The notes under the pieces are model-generated. The model did not search any database and was not told the DNA's origin. It saw only the letters and a program-made list of their open reading frames with translations. The translations under genes and the position numbers were made by a program. From Theropithecus gelada (Eukaryota > Chordata > Mammalia > Primates > Cercopithecidae), in contig NC_037669.1 of assembly GCF_003255815.1 (NCBI RefSeq), positions 128,816,355 through 128,880,354 on the forward strand: DNA of 64,000 nt. The letters are read 5' to 3'. Shown here one piece after another: positions 21,880 through 34,972 of the stretch (positions are counted from its first letter, which is position 1; every line of letters starts with the position of its first letter).

Positions 21880-22167
21880 TTTTTGAGACAAGGTCTTGCT
21901 CTATCACTCAGACTGGAGTGCTGTGGCATGATCTTGGCCCACTGCAACCTCCTCCTCCCGAGCTCAAGTCATCCTCCCACCTCAGCCCCGTAAGTAGCAG
22001 GGACTACAGATGCATATCACTATATCAGGGTAAGTTTTTTGCATTTTTAGTAGAGATGGGGTATTGCCATTTCCCAGTCTGTTTTTCAATTACTGAGCTC
22101 AAGCAATCCTCCCACGTTGGACTCTCAAAGTGCTAGGATTACAGATGTAGGTCACCACTCTTGGTCC
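21880..22167 (-). repeat. AluJ-like element, antisense
   Basis: Reads as the reverse complement of Alu: TTGAGACAAGGTCTTGCTCT, ACTGGAGTGCTGTGGCATGA, CTCAAGTCATCCTCCCACCT, TTTTTAGTAGAGATGGGGT. The tail is (TTTA)n at 21860-21880. High divergence suggests an old J-type copy. Confidence 0.85.
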
Positions 22168-22374
22168 TAATATGTAAACATTTTTAAGTGTTCTACTAAC
22201 ATTTTAAAAGTAGGTATATTCTCAAACTTAAAGATATAAAAATACCTTCCTTATAAAGCCAAAAAATATTTTAACCAAAAACTAAAATAAGTTTATACAT
22301 TAGAAAATAGATGCAGCTACATTAAGATATGATGTAAAAATACTATATGTGACAGCAAAAATATTAATATGATA

Positions 22375-22430
22375 TATATATACAATACATACATACAGAT
22401 AGATGATAGACAGATGATAGATAGATGACA
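22375..22430. repeat. TA/GATA simple repeat
   Basis: ATATATATAC followed by CATACATACAGATAGATGA and GATAGATAGATGA units. Confidence 0.7.
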
Positions 22431-22723
22431 TTTTAAATAGGTAAATCTTATTTTATATTTCCAAAGAATGTAGAGCTCTTTCAACATTAATGAAGTAAAT
22501 TATTTTCAGTATGTTTTTCATAGTATGTTGGTCAAAAGAAGAAAGAAAATACACAAAATAAGCACCAAATTAAAAAAATGACTCAAATTCAACATTTTTA
22601 GACATAGAAATATACTTCAAAATACTTACAGATTAATAAAAATCAAAGTTCAAGTATCATATCCTAGGGGAAAACAGAAAAAATAAAAACAGCAAAACAA
22701 ACAAACAAAAAATATATATGAAT

Positions 22724-22732
22724 GAGGTGGCA

Positions 22733-22760
<28 letters not shown>
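22724..22760. repeat. (TG)n-(TA)n microsatellite
   Basis: About 12 TG units then TATATATATATG, just before an old L1 fragment. Confidence 0.8.
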
Positions 22761-22763
<3 letters not shown>

Positions 22764-22769
22764 GTAGAG

Positions 22770-23270
22770 AGAGGCAGACTTTAGCACTAGCATATTAATA
22801 ATTACACTAAATATAACTGCTCTAAATATATCAACTAAAGGGAGGATATTATCAGAGTCTATTAGTGGGACCATTATATGCTGTGCACAATGAATTTGCT
22901 TCAAATATCTTATAAATATGTTGAAAGTCAAAGGATGAAAAGAGAAGTGTCTTGTAAACATTAACCATAGGAAAGCAAGGTTTATTTTATTAATATTTGA
23001 TAAAGTAGAGTTCAGAGCAAAGAAACTTACCAGAAAGAGAGAGCAATATGAAATAGTTATAGGATCAATAAACCAAGATGGTATAGCAATTCTAAATGTG
23101 TATGCACCAAACACTAGAGCTACTAACATATGTGAAGCAAAACACTCAATAGAATATAATTGACACCTATTGGGCACCATATTCAGAAAAGCATAATACG
23201 TATTTTTCAAGATATTATGAAATATTTGCCATGACAAATATATACTACATTTTGGACCTTTACACAAGAC
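22770..23270 (+). mobile_element. Old L1 fragment, ORF2 5' region
   Basis: Sense-strand blocks match old mammalian L1: GATAAAGTAGAGTTCAGAGC, AAAGAAACTTACCAGAAAGA, AGGATCAATAAACCAAGATG and CTAAATGTGTATGCACCAAA. Highly diverged, with no open frame. Limits are approximate. Confidence 0.6.
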
Positions 23271-24959
23271 TCAACAATTTTAAAATAATTAGAATCAGTC
23301 ATTGAGTTCTGATTATATTATTATACTAAAAAAAATTAATGTAAAATAGTACATAGATTTTGGGGGAGTTGAGGCTTTTCCCTGCAGATTCAAAATAAAA
23401 TGAAAATATTAATTTTCTGTTTATTGATGTATAAGTGTACTGTGCCAAAATGACCATAATATATAAATAATTTCATTTTTAAATAAATAATACAATGAAT
23501 ATTAACATTTAAGAAGAGATAAATCATAAAGACAGACAGACACCAGGGACTGAAGACCGTAGATTAAAACTAGATTTCTCTCAATGCATTTTGTTGTATA
23601 GATTTAGATTGAGGTGATGCATTACATAAATGTAGTTCTAAACAAAATTTAAACATCAGTATTTTAAAATGGAAAACAAAATTGAAAAAATTGATCTTGT
23701 GTAACCTTTGTTAGTAGAGTAATCACAGAATGAACTTGACAGAATAAAACTACTGAGATATGTGCTAAGTCCAAAAACAATTTTTTAAAAAGTGTTAAAC
23801 ATTGTTCTGTAATCATGTAATTCAAAAAAAATTAAAATCGCTAAATTTTCACTTTAATTTTGGGGCTCTATCAGCCCTAAACTCCATTCTCTAATATCTT
23901 AAACTAGTATGGTAATGATTATAAATTGTAAAGGAGGTCATGAAAGGAAAATAGGGGCTGGAAACTGAAATAACTGAGCAGAAATATCAATTGTTAGTCA
24001 CCAATTAGGAGACCAATTTTGCAGTTCGTACTAGATTACCTTACTAAAACAAAACAAAATAAAACAAACGAACACCTGAACATTTAAAAGCTATTAAATC
24101 ACATTAACCCCTAAGTCCAGTTTTCAAATAAAATTCGTTATACATGAATACAAACAGAAAATATAACCACAATCAGGAAGAAAAAGGAAAGGGGGCAACA
24201 AAATAGAAATTAACTTCATGTACTTATTGTGGCAGACAAATAACTTAAACTAGCTATTGTGATTATATTTAAATAACTAAAGAGAAATATTTTCAAAGCA
24301 TTAATGGAAAATGTAGTCTTAATGAGTAAGTGGACAGAAAAAAAAAAGACAAAAAGACATAGAAACTTTAAAAAAATAGCCAAATAAAAATTCCAGAACT
24401 AAAATATACAATAATTATCTTTTTTAAAACTTCACGATATTGACAAAAGCAGATTGCTGATAACAGAAGGAAAAATCAGAGAATTTGTTAATTGCTTAAG
24501 ATAAACATTTAATTTATCTTGAATAATATAAAGAAAATATTTGAAGAAATATAAACAGAGCCTGAGAGATGTGAGATAAAAAATTAAATTGTCAAACACA
24601 TAATTTGTGTCAGATAAATCCAAGAGTAAAAATGAGCTGAGAGACAGAAAATTTATTTTCATAAATAATAACCTAAAACATTTAAATAAGATGACTAGCA
24701 TTAGTTTGTAATAATCCAAATAATCAACCATTATTAAATAAAATATAACTAAGCTTATTATATTAACACTTCTGAAAGTCAAGGATGAAAAGAAAATCAT
24801 GAAGACACCAAAGAAAAATATCTATTCTTGTTAAATTTATATATTTAAACAATACTAACTTTACATAAATTGTAATGATAAAGTGAATATTTTAATCAAG
24901 ATATTAACAATTTAAAAATAATGCCAATTATTGTAACTGGAAAGTGAATTTAAGCATTG
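23271..24959. other. AT-rich DNA, no recognised feature
   Basis: Strongly A/T-rich, with no nameable repeat and no gene. Minus-strand frames here are hydrophobic, biased chance frames rich in Phe, Leu and Ile. Confidence 0.4.
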
Positions 24960-25640
24960 ATATGGAATATTAAACATACTTAACAGAAAAGAAGACAGGA
25001 ATATAGAAATTAAAAAAAAAGAACCACTACAACAAATACAATTAGATGAGAGAATTATAAAACAGCGAAAAAAGCACAGCTAAATTTAATCATACTATAT
25101 GTGCCTTAAATTTAAATGGACAGGGCCTTTCAATAAAAATAAGATATTGGAATTGATAGAAAAACAAAAGCCGATTTTAAGTTGTCAACAAAAGAAACAT
25201 TCTAATGAAAATATAGTAATAAATTAATATTAAGCAATTAATATTAAAAGAAAAGATATTTTGCACAAAATAAAAATATTAATAACATTTATACATTATT
25301 AATAAGATTTACTTTGATAAATATTCAGCAAATGCGCTAAAGAAAATTGAATAAAAATAAAAATCGAATAATATAATTTTGGATATATATGACCAAGAGA
25401 CAAGTAATTTACCTAATATATGAGAGATCTTTAAGAGAAACAGGGGAAGAAGCCATAATTGTATTTGTGAAATACAGAAATAAATTTTTCAAAAAATAAG
25501 AAGCATTAATGAATTTTAAGACATTAAAAGTTGTTCATCCATATCTGTTAATAAGAAATGTATACTAGCATCAGAGAGACATCATTTTATCAATTTTCAA
25601 CTTGAAAAATATCAGTAAGTTAGACACTAGAGTGAAGAAA
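24960..25640 (+). mobile_element. Probable very old L1 fragment
   Basis: Weak resemblance to old L1 ORF2 (TAAATTTAAATGGACAGGGC, then AACAAAAGCCGATTTTAAGT, later AGAAATGTATACTAGCATCA). Too decayed to prove by eye. Confidence 0.35.
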
Positions 25641-25949
25641 ACAACATTCCTCTTTAATACTTGAGCTGAGAGTAAAGTCAGGGTGAGAGATACGGAACAA
25701 GTAATTTTACGCTAAGCTTTCTAAAGTGGCCAAATAAAGTATGGCTGGGAGGAAAAGGAAGCTTGCTAATATCATAATTTCCAATGCCTATGAGATAAAA
25801 AGAACTAATTGTACAAGGCGAACAAAATTTTATTAAACAATATAGGACAGAAAATTATTTCCACTATTCTACACACTAAACCCCATGAAATGTAATAAAT
25901 AACAACATTTATCACATTTTTTTCTAAACAATAGTTTATTTATTTTAAT

Positions 25950-28786
25950 CATAGTTATGTATTTATTTTTATTATACTTTAAGTCTTGGGATACATGTGC
26001 AGAACGTGCAGGTTTGTTACATAGGTATACATGTGCATTGGTGGTTTGATGCACCCATCTACCCATCATCTACATTAGGTATTTCTCCTAATGCTATCCC
26101 TACCCTTGCCCCCACAACTCCTGACATGCCCTGGTGTGTGATGTTCCCCACGCTGTGCCCATATGTTGTAATTGTTCAACTATCACTTACGAGTGAGAAC
26201 ATGTAGTGTTTTGTTTTCTGTCCCTGTGTTCGTTTGCTGAGAATGATGGTTACCAACTTCATCCATGTCCCTGCAAAGGACATGAACTTACTCTTTTTTA
26301 TGGCTGCATAGTATTCCATGGTGTATATGTGTCACATTTTCTTTATCCATTCTATCATTGATGGGCATTTTGGTTGGTTCCAAGTCTTTGCAATTGTGAA
26401 TAGTGCTGCAATAAACATATGTGTGCATAAGTCTTTATAGTAGAAAGATTTATAATCCTTTGTGTATATACCCATAATGAGATTGCTGGGTCAAATAGCA
26501 TTTCTAGTTCTAGATCCTTGAGGATTTACCACACTGTCTTCCTCAATGGTTGAGCTAATTTAAACCCCACTAACAGTGTATAAGTATTCCCATCTTTCCA
26601 CGTCCTCTCCAGCATCTGTTGTTCCTGACTTTTAAATGTTTGCCATTCTACTGGCGTGAGATGGTATCTCATTGTGGTTTTGATTTGCATTTCTCTAATT
26701 ACCAGTGATGATGAACTTTTTTCATATTTGTTGGCTGCATAAATGTCTTTTGAAAAGGGTCTGTTCACATCCTTTGCCCATTTTTTATGGGGTCATTTGT
26801 TTTTCCTTGTAAATTTGTTTAAATTCTTAGTAGATTCTGGATATTAGCCCTTTGTCAGATGGATAGATTGAAAAAATTTTCTGTGACTCTGTAGGTTGTC
26901 TGATGATAGTTTGTTTTGTTGTGCAGAAGCTCTTTAGTTTTATCACATCCAATTTATCAATTTTGGCTTTTGTTGCCCTTGCTTTTGGTGTTTTAGTCAT
27001 AAAGTCTTTGCTCATGCCTATGTCCTGAATCGTATTGCCTAGACTTTCTTCTCAGTTTTTTTGTGGTTTTAGGTTGTACCTTTAACTCTTAATCCATCTT
27101 GAGTTAATGTTTGTATGAGATGTAAGGAAGTGATCCAGTTTCAGTTTTCTGCATATGGCTAGCCAGTTTTCCCAACACAATATTAAATAAGGAATCCTTT
27201 CCCTATTGCTTGTTTTTGTCAGGTTTGTCAAAGATCAGATGGTTGTAGATGTGTGCTGTTTTTTTCTGAGGCCTCTGTTCTCTTCCATTGGTCTATATCT
27301 GTTTTGGTACCAGTATCATGTTGTTTTTGTTACTGTAGCCTTGTACTATATTTTGAAGTCAGGTAGTGTGATGCCTCCGGCTTTATTCTTTTGCTTAGGA
27401 TTGTCTTGGCTATTTTTTAATTTTCATATGAAGTGTAAAGTAGTTTTTTTCTAATTCTGTGAAGAAAGTCAATGGTATCTTGATGGGAATAACATTGAAT
27501 CTATAAATTACTTTGGGCAGTATGGCCATTTTCACAATATTGATTGTTCCTATCCATGAGTATGTAATGTTTTTCCCTTTATTTGTGTTCTCTCTTATTT
27601 TTCTTGAGCAGTGGTTTGTAGTACTCTTTAAAGTGCTCCTTCACATCCGTTGTAAGTTGTATTCCTAGGTATTTTACTCTCTGTGTAGCAATTGTGAACT
27701 GGAGTTCACTCATGATTAGGCTTTCTGTTTGTCTATTTTTGCTGTGTAGGAATCCTTGTGATTTTTGCACACTGATTTTGTATCCTGAGATTTTGCTGAA
27801 GTTGCTTATCATCCTAAGAAGTTTTGGGGCTGAGACGATGGGATTTTCTAAATATACAATCATGTCATCTGCAAACAGAGTTAATTTGACTTCCTCTGTT
27901 CTTACTTGAATACACTTTATTTCTTTCTCTTGCCAGATTGCCCTAGCCAGAACTTCCAATACTATGTTGAATAGGAGTGGTGACACAGAAGATCCTTGTG
28001 TTATACCGGTTTTCAAAGGGAATGCTTCCAGCTTCTGCCTATTCATTCTGATATTGACTGTGGGTTTGTCATGAAAAGCTTTTATAATTTTGAGATACGT
28101 TCCATCAATACCTAGCTTATTGAGTGTTTTTAGCATGAAGGTGTGTTGAATTTTACCAAATACCTTTTTGGCATCTATTGAGATAATCATGTGGTTTTTG
28201 TCACCAGTTCTGATTTATGTGATGAATTACATTTATTGATTTGTTTACGTTGAAGCAGACTTGCATCCTGTAGATGAAGCTGATGTGATTGTGGTGGATA
28301 AGCCTTTTAGTGGGATGCTGGATTTGATTTACCAGTATTTTATTGAGGATTTTCACATTGATGTTCATTAGGAATATTAGCCTGAAATTTTCTGTTTTTG
28401 TTGTGTCTCTGCCATGTTTTGGTGTCAGGATGATGCTGGCCTCATAAAATGAGTTAGGGAGGCACCCCTCTTTTTCTAGTGTTTGAAATAGTTTCAGAAG
28501 GAATGGTACCAGCTCCTCTTTGGACCTCTGGTGGAATTTGGCTATGAATCCGCCTGGTCCTGGACTTTTTTTTGGTTGGTGGGATATTAATTACTGCCTC
28601 AATTTCAGAGCTTGTAATTGGTCTATTCAGGAATTTGACTTCTTCCTGGTTTAGTCTTGGGAGAGTGTATGTGTCCATGAATTTATCAATTTCTTCTGGA
28701 TTTTCTAGTTTATTTGCGTAGAGGTGTTTATAATATTCTCTGATGTTAGTTTGTATTTCTGTGGGATCAGTGGTGATCTCTTCTTT
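25950..28786 (-). mobile_element. 5'-inverted L1, 3' part on minus strand
   Basis: The left end is the L1 tail in reverse: ATTATACTTTAAGTCTTGGG and CAGGTTTGTTACATAGGTAT. It continues through antisense 3' UTR and ORF2. The minus strand of 27579-28190 encodes RT sequence with MIISIDAKKVFGKIQH, PLLFNIVLEVLARAI and KLTLFADDMIVYLENP, so the FADD catalytic motif is visible. Stops and frameshifts abound. At 28786 the element is split by a full-length L1 and resumes at 34973. Confidence 0.9.
28775..28786. repeat. Target-site duplication of nested L1, left
   Basis: GATCTCTTCTTT; partner GATTTCTTCTTT at 34973-34984 (11 of 12 bases). Both belong to the outer L1's ORF2, which is continuous when the insert is removed. 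Confidence 0.8.
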
Positions 28787-29016
28787 TTTTATTTATTATA
28801 TTTTAAGTTCTAGGGTACGTGTGCACAATGTGCAGGTTTGTTACGTATGTATACATGTGCTTTGTTGGTGTGCTGCACCCATCAGCTAGTCAGCATCCAT
28901 AAACTCATCATTTACATCAGTTATAACTCCCAATGCCATCCTTCTCCCGTCCCCACTCCCAATAATAGGCCCTGGTATGTGATGTTCCCCTTCCCATGTC
29001 CAAGTGATCTCATTGT

Positions 29017-32000
29017 TCAATTTCCACCTATGAGTGAGAACATGAGGCGTTTGGTTTTCTGTTCTTGCAAAAGTTTGTTGACAATGATGGTTTCCAGATG
29101 CACCCATGTCCCTACAAAGGACACAAACTCATCCTTTTTTATGGCTGCGTAATATTCCATGCTGTATATGTGTCACATTTTCTTAAACCAATCTGTCACT
29201 GATGGACATTTGGGTTGATTCCAGGTCTTTGCTATTGTGAATAGTGCCGCAATAAACATACGTGTGCATGTGTCTTTATAGCAGTATGATTTATATTCCT
29301 TTGGGTATATACCCAGTAATGCGACGGCTGGGTCATATGGTATTTCTAGTTCTAGATCCTTGAGGAATCGCCATACTATTTTCCACAATGGTTGAACTAG
29401 TTTACAATCCCACCAACAGTGTAAAAGTGTTACTATTTCTCCACATCCTCTCCAGCACCTGTTGTTTCCTGACATTTGAATGATTGCCATTCTAACTGGT
29501 GTGAGATGGTATCTCACTGTGGTTTTGATTTGCATTTCTCTGATGGCCAGTGATGATGAGCATTTTTTCATGTGTCTGTTGGCTGTATGAATGTCTTCTT
29601 TTGAGATGTGTCTGTTGATATCCTTTGCCCACTTTTTGATGGGGTTGTTTGTTTTTTTCTTGTCAATTTGTTTGAGTTCCTTGTAGGTACTGGATATCAG
29701 CCCTTCGTCAGATGAGTAGATTGCAAAAATTTTCTCCCATTCTGTAGGCTGCCTGTTCACTCTGATGGTAGTTTCTTTTGCTGTGCAGAAGCTCTTTAGT
29801 TTAATGAGATCCCATTTGTCAATTTTGGCTTTTGATGCCATTGCTTTTGGTGTTTTAGACATGAAGTCCTTGCCCATGCCAATGTCCTGAATGGTATTGC
29901 CTAGGTTTTCTTCTAGGGTTTTTATGGTATTAGGTCTAACATTTAAGTCTCTAATCCATCTTGAATTAATTTTCATATATGGAGTAAGGAAAGGATCCAG
30001 TTTCAGCTTTCTACTTATGGCTAGCCAATTTTCCCAGCACCATTTATTAAATAGGGAATCCATGCCCCATTTCTTGTTTTTCTCAGGTTTGTCAAAGATC
30101 AGATGACTGTAGATGTGTGATATTATTTCTGAGTGCTCTGCTCTATTCCATTGGTCTATATCTCTGTTTTGGCACCAGTACCATGCTGTTTTGGTTACTG
30201 TAGACTTGTAGTATTAGTTTGAAGTCAAGTAGCATGATGCCTCCAACTTTGTTCTTTTGACCTAGGATTGTCTTGGCAATGCGGGCTCTTTTTTGGTTCC
30301 ATATGAGCTTTAAAGAAGGTTTTTCCAATTCTGTGAAGAAACTCATTGGTAGCTTGATGAGGATAGCATTGAATCTATAAATTACCTTGGGCAATATGGC
30401 CATTTACACGATATTGATTCTTCCGATCCATGAGCATGGTATGTTCTTCTATTTTTTTGTGTCCTCTTTTATTTCACTGATCAGTGGTTTGTAGTTCTCC
30501 TTGAAGAGGTCCTTTACATCCCTTGTAAGTTGGATTCCTAGGTATTTTATTCTCTTTGAAGAAATTGTGAATGGAAGTTCATTCATGATTTGGCTCTCTG
30601 TCTTTTACTGGTGTGTAGGAATGCTTGTGATTTTTACACATTTATTTTGTATCCTGAGACTTTTCTGAAGTTGCTTATCAGCTTAAGGAGATTTTGGGCT
30701 GAGATGATGGGGTTTTCTAAATATACAATCATGTCATCTGCAAAGAGGGACAATTTGACTTCTTCTTTTCCCAACTGAATACCTTTATTTCTTTCTCTTG
30801 CCTGATTGCCCTAGCCAGAACTTCCAACACTATGTTGAATAGGAGTGGTGAGAGAGGGCATCCCTGTCTTGTGCCAGTTTTCAAAGGGAATACTTCCAGT
30901 TTTTGCCCATTCAGTGTGATATTGGCTGTGGGTTTATCATAAATAGCTCTTATTATTTTGAGATATGTTCTATCAAAACCGAATTTATTGAGAGGTTTTA
31001 GCATGAAGGGCTGTTGAATTTTGTCAAAGGCCTTTTCTTCATCTATTGAGATAATCATGTGGTTTTTATCTTTGGTTCTGTTTATATGCTGGATTACATT
31101 TATTGGTTTGCGTATGTTGAACCAGCCTTGCATCCCAGGGATGAAACCCACTTGATCATGGTGGACAAGCTTTTTGATGTGCTGCTGGGTTCGGTTTGCC
31201 AGTGTTTTATTAAGGATTTTTGCATTGATGTTCATCAGGGATATTGGCCTAAAATTCTCCTTTTTTTTTGTTGTGTCTCTGCCAGGTTTTGGTATCAGGA
31301 TGATGTTGGCCTCTTAAAATGAGTTAGGGAGGATTCCCTCTTTTTCTATTGATTGGGATAGTTTCAGAAGGAATGGTATCAGTTCCTCCTTGTACCTCTG
31401 GTGGAATTCGGCTGTGAATCCATCTGGTCCTGGACTATTTTTGGTTGGTAGGCTATTAATTATTGCCTCAATTTTAGAGCCTGCTGTTGGTCTATTCAGG
31501 GATTCAGTTTCTTCCTGGTTTAGTCTTGGGAGAGTGTAAGTGTCCAGGAAATTATTCATTTCTTCTAGGTTTTCTAGTTTGTGTCGAGGTGTTTATAGTA
31601 TTCTCTGATGGTAGTCTGTATTTCTGTGGGGTCAGTGGTGATATCCCCTTTATCATTTTTTATTGTGTCTATTTGATTCTTCTCTCTTTTCTTCTTTCTT
31701 AGTCTTGCTAGCGGTCTATCAATTTTGTTGATCTTTTCAGAAAAGCAACTCCTGGATTCATTGATTTTTTGGAGGGTATTTTTGTGTCTCTATCTCCTTC
31801 AGTTTTGCTCTGATCTTAGTTATTTCTTACCTTCTGCTAGCTTTTGAATGTGTTTGCTCTTGCTACTCTAGTTCTTTTAATTGTGATGCTAGGGTCTCAA
31901 TTTTAGATCTTTCCAGCTTTCTGTTGTGGACATTTAGTGCTATAAATTTCCGTCTACACACTGCTGTAAATGTGTCCCAGTGATTCTGGTATGTTGCATC

Positions 32001-32839
32001 TTTGTTCTCATTGGTTTCAAAGAACATCTTTATTTCTGCCTTGATTTCGTTATGTACCCAGTAGTCATTTAGGAGCAGTTTGATCAGTTTCCATGTAGTT
32101 GAGTGGTTTTGATTGAGTTTCTTTGTCCTGAGTTCTAGTTTGATTGCACTGTGGTCTGGGAGACAGTTTGTTATAATTTCTGTTCTTGTACATTTGCTGA
32201 GGAGTGCTTTACTTCCAACTATATGGTCAATTTTGGAATAAGTGTGATGTGGTGCTGAGAAGAATGTATATTCTGTTGATTTGGAGTGGAGAGTTCTGTA
32301 GATGTCTATTAGGTCTGCTTGGTGCAGAGATGAGTTCAATTCCTGGATATCCTTGTTAACTTTCTGTCTTGTTGATCTGTCTAATGTTGGCAGTGGGGTG
32401 TTGAAATCTCCCATTATTATTGTATGGGAGTCAAAGTCTCTTTGTAAGTATCTAAGGACTTGCTTTATGAATATAGGTGCTCCTGTATTGGGTGCATATA
32501 TATTTAGCATAGTTAGCTCTTCCTATTGAATTGACTTCTTTACCATCATGTAACTGCCTTCTTTGTCTCCTTTGATCTTTGATGGTTTAAAGCGTTTTTG
32601 TCAGAGACTAGGATTGCAACCCCTGCCTTTTTATTGTTCTCCATTTGCTTGGTAGATCTCCCTGCATCCCTTTATTTTGAGCCTATGTGTGCTCTGAATG
32701 TGAGATGGGTCTCCTGAATACAGTAAACTGATGGGTCTTGACTCTTTATCCAATTTGCCAGCCTGTGACTTTTAATTGGACCATTTAGTCCATTTACATT
32801 TGAAGTTAATATTGTTATGTGTGAACTTGATCCTGTCAT
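29017..32839 (-). pseudogene. L1 ORF2 pseudogene (endonuclease-RT)
   Basis: ORF2p nicks DNA and reverse-transcribes L1 RNA. The start at 32839 reads ATGACAGGATCAAG and the stop is TGA at 29017-29019; 3823 nt is close to the normal length of about 3.83 kb. The endonuclease part (minus strand 31863-32510) shows IIMGDFNTPL and LPDHSAIKLEL, with Pro where L1 usually has Ser before the DHS. The RT part (30729-31235) has PGMQGWFNIRK and PLSPLLFNIVLEVLARAI. A one-base loss near 30785 shifts the frame just before the FADD motif. The C-terminal part (29173-30063) is open for 296 codons through NKWCWENW, GNNRCWRGCGE and KTWNQPKCPSV. Confidence 0.9.
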
Positions 32840-32903
32840 TGTGATATTAGCTGATTATTTTGCTCATTAGTTGATGCAGTTTTTTTCCTAGCATCAATGG
32901 TCT

Positions 32904-33939
32904 TTACATTTTGGCATGTTTTTGCAATAGCTGGCACCGGTTTTTCTTTTCCATGTTTAGCACTTCCTTCAGGATCTCCTGTAGGGCAGGCCTGGTGGTG
33001 ATAAAATCTCTAAGCATTTCCTTGTCTGTAAAGGGTTTAAAACCTTGTCTGTAAAGGGTTTAAAAATTCTCCTTCACTTATGAAACGTTGTTTGGCTGGA
33101 TATGAAATTCTGGGTTGAAAATTCTTTTCTTTAAGAATGTTGAATATTGGCCCCCAGTCTCTTCTGGCTTGGAGAGTTTCTACAGAGAGATCTGCTGTTA
33201 GTCTGATGGGCTTCCCTTTGTGGGTAACCTGACCTTTCTCTCTGGCTGCCCTTAACATTTTTTCCTTCATTTGAACTCTGGTGAATTTGACAATTATGTG
33301 TCTTGGAGTTGCTCTTCTCGAGGAGTATCTTTGTGGCCTTCTCTGTATTTCCTGAATTTGAATGTTAGCCTGCCTTACTAGGTTGGGGAAGTTCTCCTGG
33401 ATGATATCCTGAAGAGTGTTTTCCAACTTGGTTCCATTTTACCCCTCACTTTCAGGCACACCAATCAGACGTAGATTTGATCTTTTCTCATAATCCCATA
33501 TTTATTGGAGGCTTTGTTCATTTCTTTTTCCTCTTTTTTCTCTAAGCTTCTCTTCTTTGTTTCATTCATTTGATCTTCAATCATTGATATTCTTTCTTCC
33601 ATTTGATCGAGTCAGTTACTGAAGCTTGTGCATTTGTCACATGTTTCTCATGTCATGGTTTTTATCTCTGTCAGTTCGTTTATGGCCTTCTCTGTGTTGA
33701 TTATTCTAGTTATCCATTCTTCCATTCTTTTTTCAAGATTTTTAATTTCTTTGGGCTGGTTATGTAGTTCATCCTTTAGCTCTGAGAAGTTTGATTGACT
33801 GAAGCCTTCTTCTCTCAACTTGTCAAAGTCATTCTCCATCCAGCTTTGATCCATTGCTGTTGATGAGCTGTGTTCCTTTGGAGGGGGAGACACTCTGATT
33901 TTTTGAATTTCCAGCTTCTCTGCACTGCTTTTTTCACAT
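32904..33939 (-). pseudogene. L1 ORF1 pseudogene (RNA-binding protein)
   Basis: ORF1p is the L1 RNA chaperone. The expected start at 33939 reads ATG TGA, so codon 2 is a stop. The coiled-coil N-terminal part (33648-33893: SWMENDFDKLREEGF, KEIKNLEKRMEEWITRI) and the RNA-recognition/C-terminal part (33037-33426: RYSSRRATPRHIIVKF, EKMLRAAREKGQVTHKGK, LQARRDWGPIFNILKE) are in pieces. A 23-bp tandem duplication at about 33018-33064 (CCTTGTCTGTAAAGGG twice) breaks the C-terminus. The in-frame terminal TAA is at 32904. Confidence 0.9.
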
Positions 33940-34972
33940 CTTTGTAGTTTTACCTGCCTTTGGTCTTTGATGATGGTGACACACTGATGGGGTTTCTGTG
34001 TGAGGGTCCTTTCTGTTTGTTAGTTTTCCTTCTAAATGTAGGACCCTCAGCCATAGATCTGTTGGAGATTGCTTGAGGTCCACTCCAGACCCTATTTACC
34101 TGGGTATCAGCAGTAAGGGTTGCAGAAGATAGAATATTGCTGAACAGCGAGTGTTGCTGTCTGATTCTTGCTCTGGAAGCTTTGTCTCAGGGGTGTATCC
34201 TGCTGTGTGAGGTGTGAGTTGTCAGTCTGCACCTAGTGGGGGATATCTCCCAGTTAGGCTACTCAGGGGTCAGGGACCCACTTGAGCAGGCAGTCTCTCT
34301 GTCCTCAGATCTCAACCTCCGTGCTGGGAGATCCACTGCTCTCTTCAAAGCTGTCAGACATGGTCATTTACTCTTCCGAGGTTTCTGCTGCTTTTTGTTT
34401 AGTTATGCCCTGTCCCCAGAGATGGAGTCTACAGAGACAGGCAGGCCTCCTTGAGCTACAGTGGGATCCACCTAGTTTCAGCTTCCCAGGGGCTTTGTTT
34501 GCCTACTTAAGCCTCAGCATTGGCAGGCCTCCCTCCCCCAGCCTCACTGCTGCCTTGCAGTTAGATCTCAGACTGCTGTGCTCGCAATGAGGGAGGCTCC
34601 GTGGGCATGGGACCCTCCCATCCAGGAGTGGGATATAATCTCCTGGTGTGCCGTTTGCTAAGACCATTGGCAAAGTGCAGTATTAGGGTGGGAGTTACCC
34701 GATTTTCCAGGTGTTGTGTGTCTCAGTTTCCCTTGGCTAGGAAAAGGGATTCCCTTCCCCCTTGCACTTTCCAGGTGAGGCGATGGCTCGCCCTGCTTCA
34801 GCTCTCGCTGGCCGGGCTGCACCAGTTGACCAGCACCGAGTGTCTAGCACTCCCCAGTGAAATGAACCCGGTACCTCAGTTGAAAATGCAGAAATCACCC
34901 ATCCTCTGTGTCGCTCACGCTGGGAGCTGGAAGTTGGAGCTGCTCCTATTCGGCCATCTTGCTCTGGGATCC
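33940..34972 (-). promoter_or_regulatory. L1 5' UTR (internal promoter region)
   Basis: About 1.03 kb between ORF1 and the 5' end, richer in G+C and CpG than its surroundings. In primate L1 this holds a sense promoter with a YY1 site at the start; AAGATGGCCGAATA, which fits YY1, is present at the terminus. An antisense promoter is also known in this region of primate L1. Confidence 0.8.

Larger units (their letters stand above)
28787..34972 (-). mobile_element. Full-length L1 nested in an older L1
   Basis: A 6.19-kb minus-strand element with every L1 part: A-rich tail at 28787-28810, 3' UTR, ORF2 (29017-32839), inter-ORF spacer, ORF1 (32904-33939) and a 5' UTR to 34972. The minus strand at that end reads CAGAGCAAGATGGCCGAATA, the conserved L1 5' terminus. 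Both ORFs are damaged, so it cannot move itself. Sequence is close to primate L1PA-type copies; the exact subfamily cannot be set by eye. Confidence 0.92.

Noticed and set aside
22650..23267. 205-codon minus-strand frame rich in Phe, Ile and Tyr
   Set aside because: Antisense of an old L1 fragment and a TG microsatellite (it encodes an IYIYIYTHTHTH run); composition-driven.
24432..24800. 122-codon hydrophobic minus-strand frame, membrane-protein-like
   Set aside because: AT-rich composition alone gives Phe/Leu/Ile/Ser-rich frames; no start context, domain or neighbouring exon.
29173..30063. Long minus-strand frame of 296 codons as a possible gene
   Set aside because: It is the C-terminal part of L1 ORF2 inside a full-length L1, with no independent start or gene structure.
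34236..34590. Plus-strand frames in the G+C-richer stretch as novel exons
   Set aside because: They lie in the antisense strand of the L1 5' UTR. Only the longer frame crossing the L1 boundary is kept as a finding.
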